Source of the DNA: Pseudomonas sp. SJZ079
GTDB taxonomy: Bacteria; Pseudomonadota; Gammaproteobacteria; Pseudomonadales; Pseudomonadaceae
NCBI RefSeq assembly: GCF_007993865.1
Contig: NZ_VIUH01000033.1
Span: 1-49,690 of the forward strand
Direction of reading: 5' to 3'
DNA length: 49,690 bases
Shown here: positions 36,281 through 45,856 of the stretch, one piece after another
Layout of the letters: each line of letters begins with the position of its first letter
Position numbering within the stretch: the first letter of the stretch is position 1
Position numbers and translations under genes: made by a program
Notes under the pieces: generated by a model
What the model was told of the DNA's origin: nothing
Databases searched by the model: none
The model's input: only the letters and a program-made list of their open reading frames with translations

Positions 36281-37528
36281 TCAACTCAAGCGCAGGCGAC
36301 TTGCGCCGACCAGCCAGCTGTACACCACGTAGAGCACCAGGGTAGCGAGCAGCAGTAGACCGCCGAGTGCCGTGGCCATGCCCCAGTTGATGCTGACGTT
36401 GGTGTAGAAGGCCACGAAGTAGCTGACCATCTGGTCGTTCGGGCTGCCGAGTAGCGCCGGGGTGATGTAGTAGCCGATGGACAGGATGAACACCAGCAAG
36501 CAACCGGCACTGACGCCGGCCAGGGTCTGCGGGAAATACACCCGCCAGAAGCTGGCAAACGGATGACAACCGAGTGAAATGGCGGCGCGCATATAGGTCG
36601 GCGAGATGCCCTTCATCACGCTGTAGATCGGCAGAATCATGAACGGCAACATGATGTGCACCATGGAGATGTAGACCCCGGCGCGGTTGAACACCAGCTG
36701 CAGGGGCTTATCGATGATGCCCAGGCTGAGCAATGCACCATTGATCAAGCCGGAGGATTGCAGCAACACGATCCAGGCTGCCACGCGGACCAGAATCGAG
36801 GTCCAGAAGGGCAGCAGCACCAGGATCATCAGCAGGTTGCTCTGCCGGGTCGGCAGGTTGGCCAGCAGGTAGGCCAGGGGGTAGGCCAGCAGCAGGCAAA
36901 TAGCCGTGATCACCAAACCCATCCAGAAGGTGCGGGCAAAGATTTCCAGGTAGATCGCCTGGTCCGGCGAGGCGGGCGCCAACTCACCGAGATCGTCGAT
37001 GCGATGATCCAGTGAAGCCAATAGGTAATAGGGGCTGATGCTACTGGTATTGCGGCGGATTACCTGCCAATAGGCCGGATCGCCCCAGCGTTCGTCCATG
37101 CCCTCCAGGGCATCCTTATAGGACGTCGGCTCGCTCTTGAGCGGCAAGGCGCGAGCGGTTTTCATCATCAGGCTGCGGTAACCGGCCTGCTCCATGTTCA
37201 TGCGCTTTGACAAGTCACCAATGGTCCTGTTCTTGCGCGCCTCGGCCAGGTCCAGGCTGATCGCCCGGTATACCGGCTCAGCGGGCAGCGCCTTGCCATC
37301 CCAGTCGGCGATGGCCTCGACGGTGCGCGGCATAGTGCCCACCACCTCGGGATTGCTCACACTCTTGTAGAGCAGCGCGGCAATCGGCACCAGGAACACT
37401 AGCACGAGAAACAGCAGCAGCGGCGCAATCAGCGCCTGAGCTTTCAGGCGGTTGAAGCGTTCGGCACGCGCCAGGCGGCTCTTCAGGGAGGGGCCGGCAA
37501 CCTCGGTCAGGGGCACTGCAATGGCCAT
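36281..37528 (-). CDS. ABC transporter permease, PotB-like, with long periplasmic insertion
   Basis: 415 residues, over 100 longer than E. coli PotB. After the first membrane segment (about 33-55) comes a hydrophilic stretch of some 130 residues (about 60-190), predicted periplasmic, before the remaining five or so segments. The EAA loop MRAAISLGCHPFASFWRVYFPQTLAG is present. It pairs with the PotC-like permease. Confidence 0.9.
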   Translation of the reverse strand: MAIAVPLTEVAGPSLKSRLARAERFNRLKAQALIAPLLLFLVLVFLVPIAALLYKSVSNPEVVGTMPRTVEAIADWDGKALPAEPVYRAISLDLAEARKNRTIGDLSKRMNMEQAGYRSLMMKTARALPLKSEPTSYKDALEGMDERWGDPAYWQVIRRNTSSISPYYLLASLDHRIDDLGELAPASPDQAIYLEIFARTFWMGLVITAICLLLAYPLAYLLANLPTRQSNLLMILVLLPFWTSILVRVAAWIVLLQSSGLINGALLSLGIIDKPLQLVFNRAGVYISMVHIMLPFMILPIYSVMKGISPTYMRAAISLGCHPFASFWRVYFPQTLAGVSAGCLLVFILSIGYYITPALLGSPNDQMVSYFVAFYTNVSINWGMATALGGLLLLATLVLYVVYSWLVGASRLRLS

Positions 37529-37597
37529 AGCGAACTCCGAAATTCAGGGGGAACGCCCCTCTGCGCCACAGGCAGAGGGGCTCAACCGGGACGTCGC

Positions 37598-38632
37598 TTA
37601 GTTGCGCGCGGCCCAGGCGTTGAAGCGCTGCTCCAGCTGCTCGCCGTAATCAGCCCAGAAGGTCACGTCGATGGCCACCTGATTGGCGATGTTTTCCGGC
37701 GTGGTCGGCATGTCTTTCAGCAGTTTGGGGTCGAGCAGCTTGATCGCCTGCTTGTTGGCCGGGCCGTAGGCGATGTTCGACGAGTAAATCTTCTGCTGCT
37801 CGGGCTGCACGCTGAAGGCGGCAAATTTCTGTGCGGCGTCCAGATCCTTGGCACCCTTGGGGATGGCCCAGCTGTCGAAGTCATAGATGCCGCCGTTCCA
37901 CACCACCTTCAGGTTGCTTTCGTCCTGTACCGCGGCGATACGGCCGTTGTAGGCCGAACTCATTACCACGTCGCCGGAGGCGAGGAACTGCGGCGGCTGG
38001 GCGCCGGCTTCCCACCATTGGATGCTCGGCTTGATCTGGTCGAGCTTGGCGAAGGCCCGGTCCTGGCCTTCCTTGGTGGCCAGCACGCCATAGACATCCT
38101 TCGGCGCCACGCCGTCGGCCATCAGGGCGAATTCTAGGGTGTACTTGGCGCCCTTGCGCAGGCCGCGCTTACCCGGGAATTTCTGGGTGTCCCAGAAGTC
38201 GGCCCAGCCGCTTGGCGCGGCGCTGAGCTTGTCGGCGTTGTAGGCCAGAACAGTGGACCAGACGAAGAAACCGACGCCGCAGGGCTGGATTGCGCCGGGG
38301 ACAAAGTCCTCGGCGTTGCCGAATTGGGCGGGATCGAGCTCCTCGAACATGCCTTCGTCACAGCCGCGCGACAGTTCCGGCGACTCCACCTCTACCAGGC
38401 TCCACGACACGCTGTTGGTGTCGACCATGGCTTTCACCTTAGCCATTTCACCGTTGTAGTCGCCCGAAATAACTTTGTCGCCCGTGTTCTTTTCCCAGGG
38501 CTGGTAGAAGGCCTTGATCTGCGCCTGCTTGTTGGCGCCACCGAAGGAAATCACCGTCAAGTCGGCGGCCATCGCCGGTGCCGTGCAGGTCACGGCCAGA
38601 GCTAGGGCGGTGAGAGAGAGAATCTTGGTCAT
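37598..38632 (-). CDS. Periplasmic substrate-binding protein, spermidine/putrescine type
   Basis: 344 residues with a signal peptide (cleavage near APAMAA-DL). It belongs to the PotD/PotF-like solute-binding family: DLTVISFGGANKQAQIKAFYQPWEKNTGD and SWSLVEVESPELSRG are typical of this branch. Whether it binds polyamines is not certain, because the related group also takes other cations and opines. The ATG at 38632 has GGAG nine bases upstream; the frame is open to 38647. Confidence 0.9.
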   Translation of the reverse strand: MTKILSLTALALAVTCTAPAMAADLTVISFGGANKQAQIKAFYQPWEKNTGDKVISGDYNGEMAKVKAMVDTNSVSWSLVEVESPELSRGCDEGMFEELDPAQFGNAEDFVPGAIQPCGVGFFVWSTVLAYNADKLSAAPSGWADFWDTQKFPGKRGLRKGAKYTLEFALMADGVAPKDVYGVLATKEGQDRAFAKLDQIKPSIQWWEAGAQPPQFLASGDVVMSSAYNGRIAAVQDESNLKVVWNGGIYDFDSWAIPKGAKDLDAAQKFAAFSVQPEQQKIYSSNIAYGPANKQAIKLLDPKLLKDMPTTPENIANQVAIDVTFWADYGEQLEQRFNAWAARN

Positions 38633-38675
38633 TGTTGTTTTCTCCACAGTGCTGGGTTGGTAAAACGCGTAAGGA

Positions 38676-39788
38676 TCAGTGCCCCTCTAACAACGGGTCG
38701 AGCGCGCGAACGTGCTCGACCTGCCAACCGATGGGCACGACATCGCCCACTGCCAGGGCAGAGTCGAGTTCTGCAATCGGTTGTTTAACGAAAAAATCGC
38801 TCTTGCCACAGACTTCCAGGCGCACCCGGACGTGGTCGCCGAGGTAAATGAACTCCGCTACGCGCCCAGAGAAGCGGTTGCGACAGGTTTCGCTGGAACC
38901 ATTCAGGCGCACGCGCTCAGGGCGGATCGACAGGGTGACTGGCGCACCTTGTTGGCCGACATTGACCGCCAGCGCCTCTACCTGTTCGCCGCGCTCCAGG
39001 CTGACTACGCAGCGATCGCCATCCTGGCTGACCAGTCGACCATTGAGGCGGTTGTTCTCACCGATGAAGTTGGCGACGAAGGTGTTATGCGGTTCTTCAT
39101 AGAGGCTGCGTGGGTCGGCGATCTGCTGGATCTGGCCCTCATGGAACACCGCGACGCGGTCGGACATGGTCAGCGCCTCGCCCTGATCGTGGGTCACGTA
39201 GACCACGGTCACGCCCAGGCGCTGGTGCAGGTGCTTGATCTCCATCTGCATGTGTTCACGCAGCTGCTTATCCAGGGCACCCAAGGGTTCATCCATCAGC
39301 ACCAGCTGCGGCTCGAACACCAGTGCCCGAGCCAAGGCCACGCGCTGTTGCTGACCACCGGATAGCTGGCCTGGATAGCGATTGCGGAAGTCGTCCAGTT
39401 GCACCATGGACAGCGCGCGCTTGACCCGCTCCTTGGTGTCGGTGCGCGACATGCCGCGCACCGACAAGGGGAAGGCCAGGTTCTCGGCCACTGTCATGTG
39501 CGGGAACAGGGCGTAGTTCTGGAACACCATGCCGATGTCACGTTTGTGCGGTGGCAGCCGGTTGAGCGAACGACCGCCGAGCAGGATGTCGCCGGCAGTC
39601 GGCGTTTCGAAACCGGCCAGCATCATCAGGCTGGTGGTCTTGCCCGATCCCGAAGGGCCGAGCAGGGTGAGGAACTCACCTTTGCGGATATCCAGATTGA
39701 GATCTTTAACGATCAGGTTTTCGCCATCGTAGCTCTTCTGTACGCCACGAAAGCTCACCAGCACATCGTTTGCCTGAGACTCGGTCAT
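38676..39788 (-). CDS. ABC transporter ATP-binding protein, PotA-like
   Basis: 370 residues: Walker A GPSGSGKT at 44-51, Q-loop near 90 (MVFQNYALFPHMTV), signature LSGGQQQRVALARAL, Walker B LVLMDEPLGALD, H-loop VTHDQGEA, and a C-terminal TOBE domain of about 120 residues. It is the first gene of the four-gene importer operon, 43 bp before the binding protein. Confidence 0.95.
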   Translation of the reverse strand: MTESQANDVLVSFRGVQKSYDGENLIVKDLNLDIRKGEFLTLLGPSGSGKTTSLMMLAGFETPTAGDILLGGRSLNRLPPHKRDIGMVFQNYALFPHMTVAENLAFPLSVRGMSRTDTKERVKRALSMVQLDDFRNRYPGQLSGGQQQRVALARALVFEPQLVLMDEPLGALDKQLREHMQMEIKHLHQRLGVTVVYVTHDQGEALTMSDRVAVFHEGQIQQIADPRSLYEEPHNTFVANFIGENNRLNGRLVSQDGDRCVVSLERGEQVEALAVNVGQQGAPVTLSIRPERVRLNGSSETCRNRFSGRVAEFIYLGDHVRVRLEVCGKSDFFVKQPIAELDSALAVGDVVPIGWQVEHVRALDPLLEGH

Positions 39789-39893
39789 CGCCGCACCCTT
39801 GTTGTTGTCTGCACGCTGTTGAGCACAGACTAGGGCCGATGCAAGGCGGCGGAAATCGGGCGGGATGACAAGTGGTTATCAGGCCATCGGAGA

Positions 39894-39923
39894 ACTTGCT
39901 GTAGGGATTGCCCTACAGCAAGT
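39894..39923 (-). terminator. Strong hairpin after the response regulator
   Basis: ACTTGCTGTAGGG (39894-39906), loop ATTG, CCCTACAGCAAGT (39911-39923): perfect 13-bp arms, 15 bp past the regulator stop. The transcript end has only a short T stretch, so intrinsic termination is likely but not certain. Confidence 0.6.
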
Positions 39924-39938
39924 AAGGCGGCTGCCGAC

Positions 39939-40568
39939 TCAGATCAGTTTGTGCTCCATGGCGTAACGCACCAGGTCGGCCACCGAATGCAAACCCAGTT
40001 TCTGCATCAGGCGGGCCTTGTGGGTGCTGATGGTCTTGTTACTGACGGCCAGGTGCAGGGCGATGTCGTTGACGCCTTCGCCACGCACCAGGCGCTCGAA
40101 CACCGAAAATTCGCGCTCAGACAGGTGCGCGTGCGGTGGCCGCGAGTCGGTCAGGCCGACCTCGAACACCATGCGGTCTGCCAGCGCTGGATCGATGTAG
40201 CGCCCGCCGCCGGCCACCTTGCGGATGGCGGTAATCAACAGGGCAGGTTCACTGTCCTTGGTGGCATAACCGGCGGCGCCCACCTTGAGCGCACGGGCGG
40301 CCATTTGCGCCTCGTCGTGCATGGACAATACCAGGATGGCCGGCGCATTGGCCAAGGCGCGAATCCGTGGAATAGCCTCCAGCCCGCTGACACCCGGCAT
40401 GGAAATGTCCAGCAACACCACATCACAGGGGGCCCGCCGCAGGCACTCGAGCAGCTGTTCGCCATTGCTCGCCTCACCCACGACTTCGAGATCCTGGGCC
40501 ATGCCGATCAACTGTTTGATGCCTTCACGTACGATGGTGTGGTCTTCTGCCACCAATACTCGGATCAC
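39939..40568 (-). CDS. Response regulator, LuxR/NarL type
   Basis: 209 residues: receiver domain with Glu8, Asp9, phosphoacceptor Asp54 (VVLLDISMPG) and Lys near 104, and a C-terminal LuxR helix-turn-helix (HLSEREFSVFERLVRGEGVNDIALHLAVSNKTISTHKARL). It starts at a GTG (40568) that overlaps the kinase stop as GTGA with GAGGA upstream. It should be phosphorylated by that kinase. The target genes are unknown; the importer operon is upstream of none of its obvious sites. Confidence 0.93.
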   Translation of the reverse strand: MIRVLVAEDHTIVREGIKQLIGMAQDLEVVGEASNGEQLLECLRRAPCDVVLLDISMPGVSGLEAIPRIRALANAPAILVLSMHDEAQMAARALKVGAAGYATKDSEPALLITAIRKVAGGGRYIDPALADRMVFEVGLTDSRPPHAHLSEREFSVFERLVRGEGVNDIALHLAVSNKTISTHKARLMQKLGLHSVADLVRYAMEHKLI

Positions 40569-42973
40569 GCCATTTCCTCTTCGCCCAGGGCCACTCGCAC
40601 GCACAGCGTAGTCCCTTCGCCGGGCTGGCTGTCAATCTGCAAACTGCCGCCGAGCATCAGTACCCGCTCCTGCATGCCGACCAGGCCGAACGATTGTCCG
40701 GCCTCGCGCGGTCCCGGAATGAAGCCCTTGCCGTCATCGCTGACGTGCAGGCACAGCTCATCGTTTTCCAGGCTCAGGTGCACCTGCACGCTATGTGCCT
40801 CAGCGTGGCGCATGACGTTGGTTAAGGCCTCCTGAAGAATGCGAAACAGGCCGATGGCCTTGGCATCGGTCAGTTTAGGCAGGTTATCGGGCACCTCGAC
40901 CAGACAGGGGATTTGCGTGCGAGCCTCGAAGCGGCGTACTTGCCACTCGATGGCCGAGGCGATACCGGCATCAAGGATTGGTGGACGCAGGGCGGTGGCG
41001 ACATCGCGCACCAGCTGGAACAGCTGGGCGATTAGGCGCTTCATGCTCTCCAGACGCTCGTCCAGTCCCGCTACCTGGTTGGCGAAGGCCAGCTCGCACA
41101 TGGCGGTCTCCAGCTTGAGCACGGTGAGTACCTGACCCAGTTCGTCGTGCACCTCACGGGCGATGCGCGCCTTCTCTTCCTCGCGCACGCTCTCCAGGTG
41201 CGCGGACAACTGGCGCAGGCGACCGCGCGACTCGGCCAGCTCCAGCTCCACCTGCTTGTTCTCGGTGATGTCCCAGACGATGCCGTCCCACAGCATGCGA
41301 CCCTCGCCCAGGCTGCGCGCGGTGGCCTTGATGTCGGCCCAACGCACCTGACCGTCCCGGGTAATGATGCGCCCTTGCCAGGACCAGTCGCTGTTGCCGG
41401 CAAGTGCGGCGTCCTGACTGCGCCGATAGCTGAGCTGGTCGTCCGGGTGAACCAGGCTACGGATGCCGCGGTCGGCCTGCTGCAACTCTGCCGCCGGATA
41501 GCCGACGAGTTCCGCACTGGCTTCGCTGATGTAGGCGAATACCACCGGTTGTTCGGCGACCGTTCGTTCCAGGCGGAACACCAGCCCGGGCACGCTACCG
41601 GCGATACCCTTGAAGCGTGCCTCGCTCTCCTGCAGCGCTGCGCTGGCGCGGCGGCGCTCGGTGACGTCGGTGAGAAATACCACCAGGTATTCGGCATCGC
41701 GAAAACGCAGAAAACTCAGCGAAACATCCACCGGCAGGTGACTGCCATCGACACACCGACAGTCGATCTCGAAACTCTGCGGGGCTTCATCATGGCTGCG
41801 CACTTTGCGCCACAAGTTCAACCAGCGATCCATGTCCAGGCTCGGTTCCAGCTCGCGCAACGGCCGGCCCACCAGCGTCCCGGGCGCATAACCGAGCATG
41901 GTTTCGGTGGCATGGTTGGCGTAGCGCACATGGCTGTCCCAGTTGACCCAGAGAATCCCGACCGTGCTGTGGTCGATGGAGAACTGACTCAAATGCAGGG
42001 CCTGTTCAGCCACCTCGCGCTGGCTCAGCTCATGGCGGCTAGTAAGCAGTTGGCCCTCCAGTTCGCGCCGCTGCCGGTGCAGGTGCAGGGTGGTCGCGCT
42101 GGCGCCGAGTCCGGCTATCAGCAGCAACAGACTCAGCCCTCGCCAAAAAGCCAGGGAGTCGCTGACCTGTGGGTATTTCAGCGGCAGCCAACGCTCGCGC
42201 AATTGATCCACCGCGCGGGCGGGCAGGGCCTGCAGACTCAGCTCGACAATCTCCGCCAGCAGCGGCTCGTCGCGGCGGCTGGCGATGCGCAGCAATTGGG
42301 GCAGGCCAATATCGCCGACGATGTTCAGGCCGGCAAACTGCGGTTCGCGTAACAGCAGGCTGAGGCGGGCTTCATCCACCACCGCGTAGTTCGCCTGCTG
42401 CCGCACTAAGCGCTGCAAGGCAGCACGCTCCGAACCGACCGCCAGCAGTAACAGATTGGGGTAGGTGCCGCTCAGGTAGTCAGCCGCCGGGCTGGGCGTG
42501 CGTAGCGCGATGGATTGGGTGCGCTCGAGACGGTCGAGGTCGACTGCACTGTGGCCGCGCTGCTCACCCACGATCAGGTGCGGCACGCGCATGTAGGGGT
42601 CAGAGTAGAGCCATTGACGTAAGCCCCTGGGGGTCTGCTGCAGCCCCGGCGCCAGATCCAGCTCGCCGCGCCGCGCCGCTGCCTCCAGCTTGGCCTGGCT
42701 GGAGAAGCGTAGCCAAACCGGCGTCACATCCATCGCCTGGAGCAGGCGGGTCATCAATTCGACATTGGCACCGGAGAGCCGCTGCTGGCGTTGATTGTAC
42801 TGAGCCCAGGGGGCCTGCATGAGCAGGCCGACGCGCAGTTCGCGATGCTGTTCGAGCCAGGCCTGTTGTTGCGGGTTGAACGCCGGGCGCACGGGCGGCG
42901 GCGCAGCATTCGCGCAGGCCAGACCGAGGCACGCCACAAGCAGCAAGACGAAGCGGGGGAACGGTCGGTTCAT
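40565..42973 (-). CDS. Sensor histidine kinase with solute-binding and PAS domains
   Basis: 802 residues: signal peptide (about 1-23), a periplasmic family-3 solute-binding domain (about 45-255), one membrane segment (about 270-292), two PAS/PAC modules (about 325-450 and 455-585), a HisKA_3 dimerisation helix with His609 in AREVHDELGQ, and a C-terminal HATPase (NVMRHAEAHSV, DDGKGFIPG). The layout suggests that it senses a bound small molecule. The stop overlaps the response-regulator start, so they form an operon. Confidence 0.93.
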   Translation of the reverse strand: MNRPFPRFVLLLVACLGLACANAAPPPVRPAFNPQQQAWLEQHRELRVGLLMQAPWAQYNQRQQRLSGANVELMTRLLQAMDVTPVWLRFSSQAKLEAAARRGELDLAPGLQQTPRGLRQWLYSDPYMRVPHLIVGEQRGHSAVDLDRLERTQSIALRTPSPAADYLSGTYPNLLLLAVGSERAALQRLVRQQANYAVVDEARLSLLLREPQFAGLNIVGDIGLPQLLRIASRRDEPLLAEIVELSLQALPARAVDQLRERWLPLKYPQVSDSLAFWRGLSLLLLIAGLGASATTLHLHRQRRELEGQLLTSRHELSQREVAEQALHLSQFSIDHSTVGILWVNWDSHVRYANHATETMLGYAPGTLVGRPLRELEPSLDMDRWLNLWRKVRSHDEAPQSFEIDCRCVDGSHLPVDVSLSFLRFRDAEYLVVFLTDVTERRRASAALQESEARFKGIAGSVPGLVFRLERTVAEQPVVFAYISEASAELVGYPAAELQQADRGIRSLVHPDDQLSYRRSQDAALAGNSDWSWQGRIITRDGQVRWADIKATARSLGEGRMLWDGIVWDITENKQVELELAESRGRLRQLSAHLESVREEEKARIAREVHDELGQVLTVLKLETAMCELAFANQVAGLDERLESMKRLIAQLFQLVRDVATALRPPILDAGIASAIEWQVRRFEARTQIPCLVEVPDNLPKLTDAKAIGLFRILQEALTNVMRHAEAHSVQVHLSLENDELCLHVSDDGKGFIPGPREAGQSFGLVGMQERVLMLGGSLQIDSQPGEGTTLCVRVALGEEEMA

Positions 42974-43925
42974 TCTGGAAAGAGTCCTGCCTAAGCTGCA
43001 GAGGCGCGCCGGTGTGCTTCACCCGGGGCGCGCCGTTCAGCTTGTGGGTTGGTCGATCTGTGGCGGCCTTTATCATCACGCATAACGCAGCCCATGGCGA
43101 TCCGTGGCTATGGCGGTTACTGGCCAGAGCCTCCTGCGCGCAGCTTGACCTACGGCGGCAGAGGCTTGTTCTGAGCCGTTTACAGTGCCTGCCAGGGCGC
43201 GATGTGGCTCGAGCCGAGGGCGATCCAGTTGCGCTGCTGTGCGGGTCAGGCTCACTGCCGGGCTCGTCGCTGGAGGGCCATGGCAGTGAGGTGCGGGCCT
43301 CAGAGCTCTGCCGCTCTTGTACGTTTCATCCGATTATCGCCGTGGTTGTCCAGCAGTTCGGCGCGAAGGCGTGCCAGCGCTGTTATTGCTCAAATGCCGT
43401 GCAGGATGATGGCTAAATGCCATTCAATATAAATAATCAAGTAAAAACAAAGTGATAAGAATCTGATGTCGACTTGATATTGATTCCGACAAATCCTTGA
43501 CAAGGTGGAAGGTCGATCCTTTAGTTAAGCGTGGGAGAGGGACGAATTTGCAAGTCTTTACGCAGGGCGGGCAGTGCAGTAGGTGCCAACACCAACACAA
43601 CGGGAGTGCGTCATGGACAGGGTGACACTCATTCGAGTCGTAATGGCGTATGTATCCGATCTGGCTTTTTCGGCTCACTTACGTGGGCCGCCTTTCTCTG
43701 AGTGGCAGCCCCGGTAACGTACCGCAGTGCTGCCATTAGCTTGACCCCTCTCTCCCAGCAGACAACAGAGCACTGACGAGCAGACGCGATTCAGCGCAGG
43801 CGTGCATGTCCGCAATTTATTGCCATGGGCGCCACCCAGTTTTCTTCGCTTCGTGCGGAGCACGATTTTTACCTGGCCATACCAGAGGCATGGTCGCGTG
43901 AGAACAATGTTGGGAGGGTAGGGTC
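42974..43925. other. 950-bp gap between kinase and first multicopper oxidase
   Basis: No gene that I accept: short frames (for example 43012-43416 plus) have no ribosome binding site and unlikely composition. An AT-rich island lies at 43420-43560 and contains a candidate promoter at 43497-43525. The last 200 bp lead into the oxidase gene with a GGAGG ribosome binding site. Confidence 0.5.
43497..43525 (+). promoter_or_regulatory. Candidate promoter upstream of the oxidase cluster
   Basis: TTGACA (43497-43502), 17-bp spacer, TTTAGT (43520-43525). The -35 is perfect, the -10 weak, which suits an activated promoter. It would leave a leader of about 390 nt before the first oxidase gene. Confidence 0.35.
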
Positions 43926-45833
43926 ATGAATTCGAAATTTTTGGCAAACGTGGACAAGCTAGAACCGGGAACCTGGCAAGTTTCCATCAAGGCTGGGGGC
44001 TGGGAACCTCAATCGAGCGCTCCCGGATCGCTGGCGAAGGGCGAGGGGCGGCGGTCCTTTCTCAAGCTCACCGCCGCTGCCATGGCGGCACCCTTGCTGT
44101 TCGCGTCGCCCGATAGCAGCGCCGGGCGACGTCGCGCACCGAATCCGACACCTGCCCCAGCTCCGGAACCCGGCCCGGTGGTACTGCCGCCCAGCCCACC
44201 AACCATTCCCTGGGTCGAGGAACTGCCCAGCGCTATCACTCCGCTGCAGCCCGCTACCCTAGGCTTGGCCCCGACGGGCGAGGCGCAAGTCGACAGAGGT
44301 GAATGCGGGCGGAACAAACATCAACGCTGGGCTGAGATGTATGCCACCCCGCGACAGTATCCGCCGGTCCACTACAAGCTGCATGCCAAGGAAAACCCGG
44401 CCTGGGTGTTCAACCCGGCCTATCCACCGCAGCGCATTTGGGGCTACGCCATAGGTGCAGGTGCGGCGGCGACTACACCGGGGCCGACCATCATGGCCCG
44501 CTATGGTCAGCCTGTGGTGGTGCGTTTTTTCAACCGCTTACCGCAGGATCATACTGGCTTCGGTTCGCCGGAGATCTCGGTGCATTTGCACAATGCGCAC
44601 ACCGGCTCGGAGAGTGATGGCTTTCCCGGTGACTATTTCAGCCCACTCAAAGCGGGGCCGACGCTGGCTGAACCGGGGCAGTGGAAGGATCATCTCTACT
44701 CGAACATCTATGCCGGCTATGACCAGATGCAGAACGGTATCGGCGACGAGCGCGAGGCCCTGGGCACCCTCTGGTACCACGATCATACCTTCGACTTCAC
44801 CGCGCCCAACCTGTACCTCGGCATGGCCGGTTTCTATCTGCTGTATGACCACATCGACTCGGGCAATGAGCGCGACCCCAACCCCAGTGCCCTACGCCTG
44901 CCGAGCCACCCCTACGATTACCCGCTGAGCTTTGGCGACCGCCGCTTCGATGCCGGTGGCCGGCTGATCTACGATCAGGTCGAGCCGGACGGCACACTCG
45001 GCGACAAGATCGCGGTCAACGGCAAGATCGAGCCGGTACTCAAGGTAGCCGCGCGCAAATACCGCTTCCGCCTGCTCGACATTGGCCCCAGCCGGATCTA
45101 CGAGTTCTACCTGCAGAAAGCCAACGGCGTATCACAGACCTTCACCCATATCGGCAACGACGGCAATCTGTTCGCGGCCCCGCTGAAGAATCAGACCAGC
45201 GTGCGCATCGCCGTGGCCGAACGTGCCGACATCGTCATCGACTTCTCGCAGTACCCGATCGGTACCGAGTTGTATCTGGTCAATCGCCTGGTGCAGACCA
45301 GGAGCCGCATGCCCGATGGCATAGGCGCGGCGACCCAGCTGCTGAAGTTTGTCGTCGACCGCTATCCGCCAGAGCAGGACCTGAGTCAGGTGCCCAATGT
45401 ATTGCGCGAGCAACCGCCGCTCGATTTGGCGGAAATCGCCGCCGCGCCGGTGCGCCGCTGGGTGTTCGAGCGCAAGAACGGCATGTGGGCGATCAATGGG
45501 CAGTTCTTCAACCCGAACAGTGCGCGGGCGGTGATCCCCAAGGGCGGCGCCGAAGTCTGGGAGCTGGTGAACATCGATGACGGTTGGAGTCACCCGATTC
45601 ATATCCACTTCGAGGAGGGGCGCATCCTCAGCAAGACCAAGGATGGGGTCGCCGTGCCGGTGCCGCCTTACGAACAGGGGCGCAAGGACGTGTATCTGCT
45701 CCAGGGCATGTCGAGCATCCGGCTGTTCATACGCTTCCGCGATTACGTCGGCAAGTACGTCATGCATTGCCATAACCTGATCCACGAAGACCACGCAATG
45801 ATGTTGCGCTGGGACATCAAAGAAGACGACTAG
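43926..45833 (+). CDS. Tat-exported multicopper oxidase (first copy)
   Basis: 635 residues, three cupredoxin domains, CotA/bilirubin-oxidase-like. Copper ligands: HLHNAH (His220, 222, 225 region), WYHDH (His285, His287), HPIHIH (His556, 559, 561) and HCHNLIHEDHAMM, with type 1 ligands His556, Cys615, His620 and Met625. The spacing +5 and +10 from the Cys equals that of CotA. The Tat signal GRRSFLKLTAAA is at 41-52, preceded by an unusually long n-region of 41 residues. GGAGG precedes the ATG. The substrate cannot be predicted. It is followed by a Sco-like gene and a second copy. Confidence 0.93.
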   Translation: MNSKFLANVDKLEPGTWQVSIKAGGWEPQSSAPGSLAKGEGRRSFLKLTAAAMAAPLLFASPDSSAGRRRAPNPTPAPAPEPGPVVLPPSPPTIPWVEELPSAITPLQPATLGLAPTGEAQVDRGECGRNKHQRWAEMYATPRQYPPVHYKLHAKENPAWVFNPAYPPQRIWGYAIGAGAAATTPGPTIMARYGQPVVVRFFNRLPQDHTGFGSPEISVHLHNAHTGSESDGFPGDYFSPLKAGPTLAEPGQWKDHLYSNIYAGYDQMQNGIGDEREALGTLWYHDHTFDFTAPNLYLGMAGFYLLYDHIDSGNERDPNPSALRLPSHPYDYPLSFGDRRFDAGGRLIYDQVEPDGTLGDKIAVNGKIEPVLKVAARKYRFRLLDIGPSRIYEFYLQKANGVSQTFTHIGNDGNLFAAPLKNQTSVRIAVAERADIVIDFSQYPIGTELYLVNRLVQTRSRMPDGIGAATQLLKFVVDRYPPEQDLSQVPNVLREQPPLDLAEIAAAPVRRWVFERKNGMWAINGQFFNPNSARAVIPKGGAEVWELVNIDDGWSHPIHIHFEEGRILSKTKDGVAVPVPPYEQGRKDVYLLQGMSSIRLFIRFRDYVGKYVMHCHNLIHEDHAMMLRWDIKEDD

Positions 45834-45856
45834 TCGCTGAGACTGGAGGAATTTCT

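Noticed and set aside
41147..42352. 401-codon plus-strand frame opposite the sensor kinase
   Set aside because: Shadow of the kinase gene, whose domains are clear on the minus strand.
43012..43416. 134-codon frame in the gap before the first oxidase
   Set aside because: No ribosome binding site, Cys- and Arg-rich composition typical of a GC shadow, and no known domain.
43475..43488. FNR/ANR-like box TTGATATTGATTCC
   Set aside because: Only one half-site matches TTGAT and the other half departs from ATCAA at three of five positions.
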